Under the pieces are notes generated by a model. The model searched no databases. It saw only the letters and a list, made by a program, of their open reading frames with translations, and was not told the DNA's origin. This document shows positions 17,802 to 25,694 of a stretch of DNA of 44,185 bases, piece after piece. Made by a program: the position numbers and the translations under genes. Each line of letters opens with the position of its first letter. The stretch's first letter is position 1. The stretch comes from Rubrobacter sp. (lineage in GTDB: Bacteria > Actinomycetota > Rubrobacteria > Rubrobacterales > Rubrobacteraceae): the NCBI GenBank assembly GCA_013695475.1, contig JACDAJ010000027.1, positions 1 to 44,185 on the forward strand. The letters are read 5' to 3'.

Positions 17802-18891
17802 TCGCCGCTCAAAGCCCTTTCTATCCCCCCGGCTATGGCGCGGGCCACGGGGGGAGGCACGGAGTTTGCGATTTGGCGATGCTGATCGAGGTTCCGGTAA
17901 CTTCCCGACCTCCCGCGTATCGGCCCTTCGAGGAGATAGCCGTCGGGATAGCCGTGTATCCGCATGTACTCGCGGGGCGTCAAATATCTGTCCTCTGTCG
18001 GATGGAAGAACACTTCGCCGCCGCGAAGCGTGTTCGCGGGCTTGCGGCGGGCGGTTCTCAGGAACTTCGTCGAGTCCTTCTTCGTGAGCTTGCCGATTTG
18101 CTCCTTCGGAAGATGGGTTTGCGCCGCGAGGAAAGAGCCTTCGGGGACGCCGTGGATCCTCCGCCGATCCCCGGCGGGCGTCACGTCTGTGTGGCTGTCC
18201 TCCCGAACCTCCCCATTTTTGGGCGACGGACTGCCGAGATCCCCGATGGCCCCCCCACCGTCTCATACGGACGAAGCGAGAAGAGCGAAGCCGTCCCCTC
18301 CTCCGCCCCGTGCGTGGGATCCGGGAAATGGAACCCGTTCGGCTTTTCGGTCGCGACCACGAACACGCGCTTCCGAAGTTGCGGAACGCCATAGTCGGCG
18401 GAGTTCACGACCTTCCACTTCGGCGCATATCCGAGCGCGTCGAGGTCGGAGAGGAGCATTTGAAGAACCTCCCCGCGCCGCCCGAGTTTGTCCCTCGCGC
18501 TGAGAAGGCCCGTGACTTGCTCGATGAAAATAGCCTTCGGCCGGAACACCTCCGCGAAGCGAGCCATCTCGAACAAAAGAAGACCCCGCTCGTCCCTCAA
18601 AGCGCCCATCTTGCCGATCTGGGAGAAAGACTGGCACGGCGGCCCGCCGCAAAGAAGGTCGAGGTCGCCGGGCGCGACCCCCATCTCCTCCATTAGCTCC
18701 ACGGGATCGACATCGCGGACATCGGCCTCGACGATCCTCGTTTCCCGAGCCTCTCTCGAAGCGGCGGACCGCAAAGTCTCGCAGCAATGAGGGTCTATCT
18801 CGACGCAGGCGAGGGTCTCGAAACCCGCCTGCGATACGCCCGCATCCAGACCGCCCGCCCCGGAGAAAAGAGACAACGCCACCCGGCTCAT
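17765..18891 (-). pseudogene. DNA (cytosine-5) methyltransferase, frameshifted in this sequence
   Basis: N-part SLFSGAGGLDAGVSQAGF...CGGPPCQSFSQIGKMGALRDERG...ADYGVPQLRKRVFVVA; C-part LTPREYMRIHGYPDGYLL...RQIANSVPPPVARAI in another frame; frame switches at the 7-base homopolymer 18250-18256. Confidence 0.88.
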
Positions 18892-18981
18892 CCGCTCCGC
18901 CCTTCCACACCGAACCCCGCCGCATCGTATCCACATTCGACCACCATACCTTCAAAATACATCATAGCCCACCGAAGTTCA

Positions 18982-19725
18982 TCACCGAAAAAGGTCTCTT
19001 TCCGGGGGCATGACGAGTTCTTCGGCGGCTCCGGAGGCGGGTTCGTATGGGTATCCGCGGACGATGGCGGCGGGGACCCCGTCGGTTTTGTTCATGGCGA
19101 GTTCGGAGGCGGCGGCGAGTTCGTCGGCGACCGCGAGGACGCTCGCTTCGAGCGGGCATCCGTGTGGATCCTCCATGCCCCGGTAGTCTGACATCGGGTT
19201 CATCCCCGCGACTCCGATGGCGACGTTCGTTATGCCGACCCTCCACGGACGCCCGAACGAGTCCGTGATTATCACCGGGATTTCGAGGCCCATTTTCTCC
19301 CGGAGATGTTCGTGGATGGCTCGCGCCGAGTCGTCCGGGTCTTCGGGGAGGAGGCACACGGTGTCTTTGCCCGGCACGTTCGAGGCGTCCACTCCGGCGT
19401 TCGCGCAAACGAGGCCGTGGCGGGTCTCGGAGATGATAATTCCGCGATCCATCTTCACGATGCGCTCGCTCTCCCGAAGCACGACCTCGACGTGGCGCGG
19501 GTCTTTGTCGAAGCGCGAAGCGAAGTCTTTGGCGAACTCCGAAGGTTCGACGGATGCGAGATCCGCGATCCGCCCCTCGGCTTTGCTCGCTATTTTGTGC
19601 GTCACGACGAGGATGTCGCCGGAGCGGAGGATGTCGCCGACCGCCTCGAAAAGCATCTCCGGCAAATCGTCGCCGGCATTCACCTCCGGCACGCCCTCGA
19701 CGGGGAGGACTTCGATGCCCGTCAA
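18982..19725 (-). CDS. cofE: Coenzyme F420-0:L-glutamate ligase
   Basis: GIEVLPVEGVPEVNAGDDL...VVTHKIASKAEGR...VIITDSFGRPWRVGITNVAIGVAGM; TTG start with SD ggagg, overlapping the preceding mini-ORF stop. Confidence 0.9.
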   Translation of the reverse strand: MTGIEVLPVEGVPEVNAGDDLPEMLFEAVGDILRSGDILVVTHKIASKAEGRIADLASVEPSEFAKDFASRFDKDPRHVEVVLRESERIVKMDRGIIISETRHGLVCANAGVDASNVPGKDTVCLLPEDPDDSARAIHEHLREKMGLEIPVIITDSFGRPWRVGITNVAIGVAGMNPMSDYRGMEDPHGCPLEASVLAVADELAAASELAMNKTDGVPAAIVRGYPYEPASGAAEELVMPPERDLFR

Positions 19726-19919
19726 GAATTTCCTCCGCGATATGTCTCGGAAATCCGATCTCCTTCGAGGCGGGCGAAATACTCCGCCGTGTCGAGGTGA
19801 AAGACGAATCGAAGAACCGCCGAGGGAATCGCCCATCGCCTCGAAAGGGATCCCCGGCAATCGCCTTCGGGATTCATCTCCGGCACGCCCTCGACGGGGA
19901 GGATTTCGATCCCGCTCAA
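19722..19919 (-). CDS. Chimeric mini-ORF from a junction duplication (CofE-like N-terminus joined to CofC-like C-terminus)
   Basis: MSGIEILPVEGVPEMNPEGD...FHLDTAEYFARLEGDRISETYRGGNS*; TTGA overlaps with cofC stop and cofE start. Confidence 0.7.
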   Translation of the reverse strand: MSGIEILPVEGVPEMNPEGDCRGSLSRRWAIPSAVLRFVFHLDTAEYFARLEGDRISETYRGGNS

Positions 19920-20560
19920 AGGTTCCCCTCGCAATGCATTCCCGCCGTCCGCGCCCCATCGAAGCGGGCGAAGTCTTCCGCCGTGTCGAGGTCGAAGGCG
20001 AGGCGGGGGATCCCGAAAACTTCGGTGGGGAGGCCGCGCTCGCGGGCGGCGGCGGCATGCCTCTCGAAACTCCCCGGACCGAAGAGGAACGGAATCGCGT
20101 CCGGCGGCGAAAGGAGGAGCGCGTTCGTCCCGGTACCCGCGCCGTCCGGCGCGATGGCAACGGACGAACCCTTCGCGCTTTCGAGAAAGGCGAGAATATC
20201 CTCCCCCTCGACGAGCGGGAGGTCGGCCGGGACGACGAGGAGCGAAGACGCGCCTTTTCCGAGAGCGAAATCGCGGCCTTCCTCGAGGGCGGGATTGAGA
20301 CCTTCGCTCCGCTGGAAGAGCGGCGTCGCCCCGATTTCCTTCGCTTCCTCGAGGACGACGCCGTCCGGGCTGACCACGCACACCTCGTCCACGACGCGCA
20401 CCTCGTCCACCTCCGCCTCGATGAGCCGCTTCACGACGCGGCGCATCATATACAAAGTGAGGCCCGCCCTCGCGCACGGGTCGATGATCGGGGCGAGCCG
20501 GCTCTTCGTCCCCCGGAGATCCTTCACCGGAACGACCGCGAAAACACCCGCTCCGCTCAT
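19916..20560 (-). CDS. cofC: 2-phospho-L-lactate / phosphoenolpyruvate guanylyltransferase
   Basis: VFAVVPVKDLRGTKSRLAPIIDPCARAGL...LLVVPADLPLVEGEDI...AIAPDGAGTGTNALLLSPPDAIPFLFGPGSFERH. Confidence 0.9.
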   Translation of the reverse strand: MSGAGVFAVVPVKDLRGTKSRLAPIIDPCARAGLTLYMMRRVVKRLIEAEVDEVRVVDEVCVVSPDGVVLEEAKEIGATPLFQRSEGLNPALEEGRDFALGKGASSLLVVPADLPLVEGEDILAFLESAKGSSVAIAPDGAGTGTNALLLSPPDAIPFLFGPGSFERHAAAARERGLPTEVFGIPRLAFDLDTAEDFARFDGARTAGMHCEGNL

Positions 20561-20673
20561 CCCGCCCTCCCCGAAATCTCCTCGGCGAACCCGATGGCCT
20601 CATGGGCGAGCCGACTCATTGCCCCGAGGAGACCCTTCACCGGGGCGACCACGAAAACCCCGAATCCGCTCAT
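20557..20673 (-). CDS. Chimeric mini-ORF from a junction duplication (CofC-like N-terminus joined to CofD-like C-terminus)
   Basis: MSGFGVFVVAPVKGLLGAMSRLAHEAIGFAEEISGRAG*; ATGA overlaps with cofD stop and cofC start. Confidence 0.75.
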   Translation of the reverse strand: MSGFGVFVVAPVKGLLGAMSRLAHEAIGFAEEISGRAG

Positions 20674-21629
20674 GCCACCCTCCCCGAACTCCTCGAAATC
20701 TCCTCGGCGAATCCGAGTGTTTCGTGGGCGAGGCGTTCCCGATCCCCATCGTCGCGCATCACCGCGTCCGTGACGAGGACGCGCATACCGAGGCTTTCTA
20801 TTTCGTCCCGCTCGCCTTCGTCGGAGCGGTCAATGAGCATCCCGTCCACGATGCCCGCGTACATCCTCGCCACCCCCGCCGCCGACGACTCATGGCCGAG
20901 CGAGGAGAGCATCCGGTCCGCCGGGCCTTTCAAAGCCTTCCCGCCGACGATCGGGCTGACGGCGACCTTCGGCGCGGACGACGCCGCGGCGACCGCCTCC
21001 CTCATCCCCGGAACCTCCAGAATCGGGCCGATGCTCACCACCGGATTCGACGGGCAAAATATTATGGCCTCCGCCCCGGAAAGCGCTTCGAGAACTTCCC
21101 CGGTCGGGCTGGAGCTTTCGATGCCTCGAAGCTCGACGCCGAGGACTTCGTCGCGTTGCCTCCGCCGCACGAAGTATTCCTGGAATTCGAGGCGGCCGTC
21201 CGGGGTATCGAGGATCGTCGCCACCCGCTCGTCGGACATCGGAAGCACGCGGCTCGATACCCCGAGAGCCTTCGAGAGGCTCGCCATAATGTCTGTGAGG
21301 CTTTCGCCTCTTCCCAGCCGCCCGGTGCGGAGGACATGCGTCGCTATATCTTTGTCGCCGAGGAGGAACCACGTGTCCTCGCCGTAGTTTCCGAGCATAC
21401 CGAGCGAGTCGAAGGTCTCGCCCTCGACCCCCCACCCCGTCTCCGGATTGGCGATTCCGGCGAGCGTGTACATCACCGTGTCGAGGTCGGGTGAGATGTG
21501 AAGCCCCCACAACTCGAAGTCATCGGCGGTGTTCACTATGACGGAAAGGTCTCCGTCGGCGAGAGCGGCTTCGAGGCCGGAGGCGAGCTTCGCCCCCCCG
21601 ACCCCGCCCGCGAGCGCGGCGACTTTCAC
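20670..21629 (-). CDS. cofD: 2-phospho-L-lactate transferase
   Basis: MKVAALAGGVGGAKLASGL...IVNTADDFELWGLHISPDLDTVMYTLAGIANPETGWGVEGETF...FCPSNPVVSIGPIL. Confidence 0.95.
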   Translation of the reverse strand: MKVAALAGGVGGAKLASGLEAALADGDLSVIVNTADDFELWGLHISPDLDTVMYTLAGIANPETGWGVEGETFDSLGMLGNYGEDTWFLLGDKDIATHVLRTGRLGRGESLTDIMASLSKALGVSSRVLPMSDERVATILDTPDGRLEFQEYFVRRRQRDEVLGVELRGIESSSPTGEVLEALSGAEAIIFCPSNPVVSIGPILEVPGMREAVAAASSAPKVAVSPIVGGKALKGPADRMLSSLGHESSAAGVARMYAGIVDGMLIDRSDEGERDEIESLGMRVLVTDAVMRDDGDRERLAHETLGFAEEISRSSGRVA

Positions 21630-21732
21630 GAGATCCTCACGATATTTCTCGTCGCATCGGGTTCATCGAGCCGCTATCTTAGCACCGCGAAAAGGATGGT
21701 CTATGGTTTCGAGTCGGAGCATGGAAACGTTG

Positions 21733-22287
21733 TTACCCGCGAGCCGCCCTTCTCAATTCATAGCGATACTCGTCGCTCGAAGCCCCTTTGAAAAAGTCCG
21801 CGTTCGGAACCGTCGCGACCCGCTCGAATCCGAGCGACGCGACGGACGCGGTGTTCCGGGTATCAATCTCCGCCGCGACAACCTCCACCCCATAATCCTC
21901 GAGGAGATGGCGAATTATCCGACCGCATCCCTCGGCGGCGAAACCCCGCCTTTGGAAAAGGACGAATACCGTATACGCGACGTACGCGACCGTCTCCGCG
22001 CTCTCCTCGCGCACGGTCGCCTCCATCATACCGACGTATCCACCGGAGCCGCGCAGTTTCATGGCCCAGTCAAGCCAGACTTCCCGACTGTCGGGGGAAA
22101 CCCGCGAAGACAAAACCCGGTACCGCTCCTCCAAAGTTTTCAGCGACTCTGGCGGATCCCGTGGAATGAACCGGTAAAGTCGCTGGTCGAGCAAATATTC
22201 GTACACGCTCTCGGCGTGACGGATGTGGATCGGCTCGAGAACCGCGCGCCGGGTTTCGAGAATTTCCTCCGACTTCACCGGACGCAT
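21733..22287 (-). CDS. GNAT family N-acetyltransferase
   Basis: YTVFVLFQRRGFAAEGCGRIIRHLLEDYGVEVVAAEIDTRNTASVASLGFERV. Confidence 0.8.
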   Translation of the reverse strand: MRPVKSEEILETRRAVLEPIHIRHAESVYEYLLDQRLYRFIPRDPPESLKTLEERYRVLSSRVSPDSREVWLDWAMKLRGSGGYVGMMEATVREESAETVAYVAYTVFVLFQRRGFAAEGCGRIIRHLLEDYGVEVVAAEIDTRNTASVASLGFERVATVPNADFFKGASSDEYRYELRRAARG

Positions 22288-22370
22288 CGAACCACCGCCC
22301 CCTCGCACCACCCCCCGAACACCGATGCTATTTTAGCAACGCCCACAGACACCCTCGGGAAAGGACGCGC

Positions 22371-23210
22371 ATGGGGCTCGCGAACCCGGCAAACTTGTCG
22401 AGCCAATACGCTAACGCCCCAAACCTCGACTCCCGCATAACCCTCCACCGAAGATTCAGCGTGAACAAGTACTCGTGGCACCGATGGGTCTTCGACCAGT
22501 TCGACTTCTCACACGATGCCCGCATCCTTGAAGTCGGGCGTGGAAACACCGCTCTGTGTACGGAAAACCGCGAAAGAATGACCGAAACGTGGAGGATCAC
22601 ACTCCCCGACGCATCGCCCGGAATGATCGAAGGCGCGGAGAGAAACATAAACCTCGACTTCAGAAACATCCTCATTCGAAACTTCACGTTCACGTCAACC
22701 GATGCTCAAGGTGTATTGTTCGGGGATGGGGAGTTCGGAGCGGTTGTGGCGAATCATATGCTTTACCACATCCCAGATCGGGTAAAAGCCGTCTCGAGGA
22801 TGGCGCGAATTTCGCGGCCGGGCGGCGTTTTGTATGCGGCGACGGACGGACGGAAGCACATGCGCGAGGTGGACGGGTTCATAACGCGGCTCGACCCGGA
22901 TCACCCCGAATACGGACTCGCCCGGAGGTTCTCCGGATTCACGCTCGAAAATGGCGAGGCGCAACTTTTCGAACACTTCGCGGAAGTCTCACTCTCGCGG
23001 CATAAAGACGAGCTTCGCGTCACGGAGGCGGGGCCGCTTTTGGCGTGGGCGCTCTCGACGGTCGCGGTTCGGGAGATCGCCGAGAGGGTCGGGGAAGAGG
23101 AGTTCGCCCGGAGGGTTTCGGAGCTTTTCGAAAGTTTGGAAGAAGAAATCTCCGAGTGGGGAGAGATACGAATTGCGAAAGACGCCGGACTCTTCGCGGC
23201 GAAGCGATGA
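22371..23210 (+). CDS. Class I SAM-dependent methyltransferase
   Basis: ARILEVGRGNTAL...GEFGAVVANHMLYHIPDRVKAVSRMARISRPGGVLYAATDG. Confidence 0.8.
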   Translation: MGLANPANLSSQYANAPNLDSRITLHRRFSVNKYSWHRWVFDQFDFSHDARILEVGRGNTALCTENRERMTETWRITLPDASPGMIEGAERNINLDFRNILIRNFTFTSTDAQGVLFGDGEFGAVVANHMLYHIPDRVKAVSRMARISRPGGVLYAATDGRKHMREVDGFITRLDPDHPEYGLARRFSGFTLENGEAQLFEHFAEVSLSRHKDELRVTEAGPLLAWALSTVAVREIAERVGEEEFARRVSELFESLEEEISEWGEIRIAKDAGLFAAKR

Positions 23211-23950
23211 TGGAAATACTCCCTTTCCAAAACTTCGCCGCGCCGGAGGACGGCTTCGGTTTGCAGCAAGCGGTTCTCGAGGAAGTCGCCAACCGGGAGC
23301 GCGAGGCGGCGATGCTCGTATGGAGTTCGTCGCCGTATGTCGCGGCGACCCGGCTGGAGACGAGGTTGCCGCGATTCCGCGAGGCGGTGGACGGCGTCGA
23401 AAGGCTCGGCTTTCCGGTGATGGTTCGGAACTCCGGGGGCGGGGCGGTCGCGGCGAACGAGGGTTCGATTTCGTTCTCGCTCACCTTCCCCGTCGAGGAC
23501 ATGAGGCGGGATCTCTTCGAGCGGTACGGGGAGGGCGTGGAACTCGTGTCCTCGGCGCTCCGGCGCGTCGGTGTCGAAGCCGAGGGCGGCGAGGTCGAGG
23601 GGGAGTTTTGTCCGGGCGCGTATTCGGTGAGATCCGGAGACGAGAGTGGCGTGAAGCACGCGGGACTCGCGCAGCGGGTGACGAGGCGGGCCGCGAGGAT
23701 CGAAGCGCTCATCCTCGCGCGAGAGACCGGAAAGCTCGTCCCGATCCTCGACGGATTTTATGGTGCCCTCGATCTCCCCTTCCGTCCATCGAGCGTCGGG
23801 GATATTTCCGCGAGCGTCGAGGAAATCGTCGAAGCTCTCGCTGCGGAGGTTCGGGAACGGTATGGAGGTCGGGAAGGTTTCCTCTCCGAAAAGACCCTCG
23901 AACGGGCGCGGGGGATGCGAGGGGAGTGGCGGGCGAGCCGGGCTTCATAA
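23207..23950 (+). CDS. Lipoate-protein ligase / octanoyltransferase family
   Basis: VWSSSPYVAATRLETRLPRFREAVDGVERLGFPVMVRNSGGGAVAANEGSISFSLTFP...EFCPGAYSV...KHAGLAQRVTRRAARI; ATG overlaps preceding stop. Confidence 0.8.
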   Translation: MMEILPFQNFAAPEDGFGLQQAVLEEVANREREAAMLVWSSSPYVAATRLETRLPRFREAVDGVERLGFPVMVRNSGGGAVAANEGSISFSLTFPVEDMRRDLFERYGEGVELVSSALRRVGVEAEGGEVEGEFCPGAYSVRSGDESGVKHAGLAQRVTRRAARIEALILARETGKLVPILDGFYGALDLPFRPSSVGDISASVEEIVEALAAEVRERYGGREGFLSEKTLERARGMRGEWRASRAS

Positions 23951-24118
23951 ATATGGCCGCCGTCCACCGGGCCGCCTCGACTCGCCGGTGTCGGGTGGCG
24001 GAATATAATCGCCGCGAATCACAAGAACACGACTCGCTTCCCCGCACGGCGGACTCTCGATGAATCCGGGCGGAGGCTTCGGTCGAGAACGCTTCGATCT
24101 CCCGACTCCCGGTTTCAC

Positions 24119-25213
24119 TCACCCGGCTTCGGTGCGGCGATTCAGGCCGAGGGCTTGAACCATGAGGCGGAAGTTTTGCGGCTGGCTCGCGGCGCGAAGG
24201 GCTTCGGCGTATTCGATTTTGTCCGCTTCGATGAGTTTGAGGAGGGCTTGATCGTGGGTTTGCATCCCGTAGTATTCGCCCTCGCCGATGGCGTCCTGAA
24301 TTTGCCCGGTCTTCTCCGGGTCGAGGATGAAGTCCCGGATGCGCCCCGTCGCCGTCATCACCTCGACCGCCGGGACACGTCCGCCGTCCTTCGCCGGGAT
24401 GAGGCGCTGTCCGATGACGCCTTTCAGGGTGCCGGCGGTCATGATCCTCGCCTGGTCGCGCTCGTGCGACGGGAAGAGGTCGATCATGCGGTTTATCGTC
24501 TCCGTCGCATCCACAGTGTGGAGCGTGGCAAGAACGAGATGCCCCGTCTCCGCCGCCGAAAGGGCGATTTGCGCGCTCTCGGTGTCGCGTATCTCCCCGA
24601 TGAGAATGATGTCCGGGTCTTGGCGGAGGACGCGGCGGAGGGCGCGGGCGAAGGAGGCGGTGTCCGCGCCGACCTCGCGCTGGTTTATGAGGCTCTCCCT
24701 GTCGCGGTGGAGGAACTCGATGGGGTCTTCGATGGTCACGATGTGGCGTGCCTCGGTCCGGTTCACGAGGTCGATCATGGCGGCGAGCGTCGTGGATTTC
24801 CCGCTCCCCGTCGTCCCGGTGACGAGGATGATGCCCCGTTCCTCCTTCGCGAGAGTTTTGACCGCCTCCGGCAAACCGAGGTCGTCAATCGCCGGAATAT
24901 CGAAGGGGACGAAACGCATCACAATGGAGACGGAACCCCTTTGGCGAAAGGCGTTCACCCGGAAACGCCCCACGCCCTCGATCGCGTATGAAAAGTCCGC
25001 CTCGCCCTGAGTTTGGAACTCCTCCGAGGATTTCTCGGGGAGGATCTCCGAGAGGATGCCCTCGGTGTCCGGGGGCCGCAGTTTTCCGTGTTGTTCGAGA
25101 CGGACGAGGCGTCCGCTCACCCTCACCGCCGGGAACGTCCCCGCCTTGACGTGGAGGTCGCTCCCCCCCATCTCGACCATCTCCCCGACAAAAACCGACA
25201 CTTTGACCGCCAC
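24119..25213 (-). CDS. pilT: Type IV pilus retraction ATPase PilT (paralog 1)
   Basis: GSDLHVKAG...ILVTGTTGSGKSTTLAAMIDLVN...EDPIEFLHRDRESLINQREVGADTASF...GEIRDTESAQIALSAAETGHLVLATLHT; GTG start with SD ggagg. Confidence 0.92.
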   Translation of the reverse strand: MAVKVSVFVGEMVEMGGSDLHVKAGTFPAVRVSGRLVRLEQHGKLRPPDTEGILSEILPEKSSEEFQTQGEADFSYAIEGVGRFRVNAFRQRGSVSIVMRFVPFDIPAIDDLGLPEAVKTLAKEERGIILVTGTTGSGKSTTLAAMIDLVNRTEARHIVTIEDPIEFLHRDRESLINQREVGADTASFARALRRVLRQDPDIILIGEIRDTESAQIALSAAETGHLVLATLHTVDATETINRMIDLFPSHERDQARIMTAGTLKGVIGQRLIPAKDGGRVPAVEVMTATGRIRDFILDPEKTGQIQDAIGEGEYYGMQTHDQALLKLIEADKIEYAEALRAASQPQNFRLMVQALGLNRRTEAG

Positions 25214-25694
25214 TCGAACCTCCGAGACTTCCACTCTATAAATCGTCCACACTTCCTTTTTCCAGTATGCACACCTCCACAGCGAAAGCGCAATGGACGA
25301 AGTTTCGGCGGGGCGGGTTCGGCGAGGCGGGTTCGGCGAGGCGGGTTCGGCTTGTTCGCCGCCTCTCATCGGCTCTCTCGCCTTGCGGGGATTTCCATGA
25401 AGCTGCGAGTCGGCAAATCGTCGGATCGAGAGCTGCCGATGGCGTTTTTCGATCCACGATTTGCGACCCCTCGATTCGCGATACAAAGCGATTCACGCTG
25501 TCGTGGATTATTCGGGTTAAAGAAAAAGGCTCGCCGTCCGATAACGAGTTCATGGAGGGGCGCTATTCGGCGTTTCCTCGGAGATGGGAAGAGTCGAATG
25601 GCGGCGCGAGGCGAGGCCGGGAACGAGGCCACGGGCGCGGCCCGAGTCGAAGGTAGTGAGGAAAATAGGCATTCAGCTAAGAAAGATCGAAGGC

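Noticed and set aside
17802-18392. N-terminal extension of the 572-aa minus-strand ORF 16674..18392
   Set aside because: Out-of-frame translation of the methyltransferase; the endonuclease starts at MPKIFEIFGYR (17801)
19726-20160. N-terminal extension of the 392-aa minus-strand ORF 18982..20160
   Set aside because: Arg/Pro-rich shadow of cofC plus duplicated DNA; cofE begins at TTG 19725
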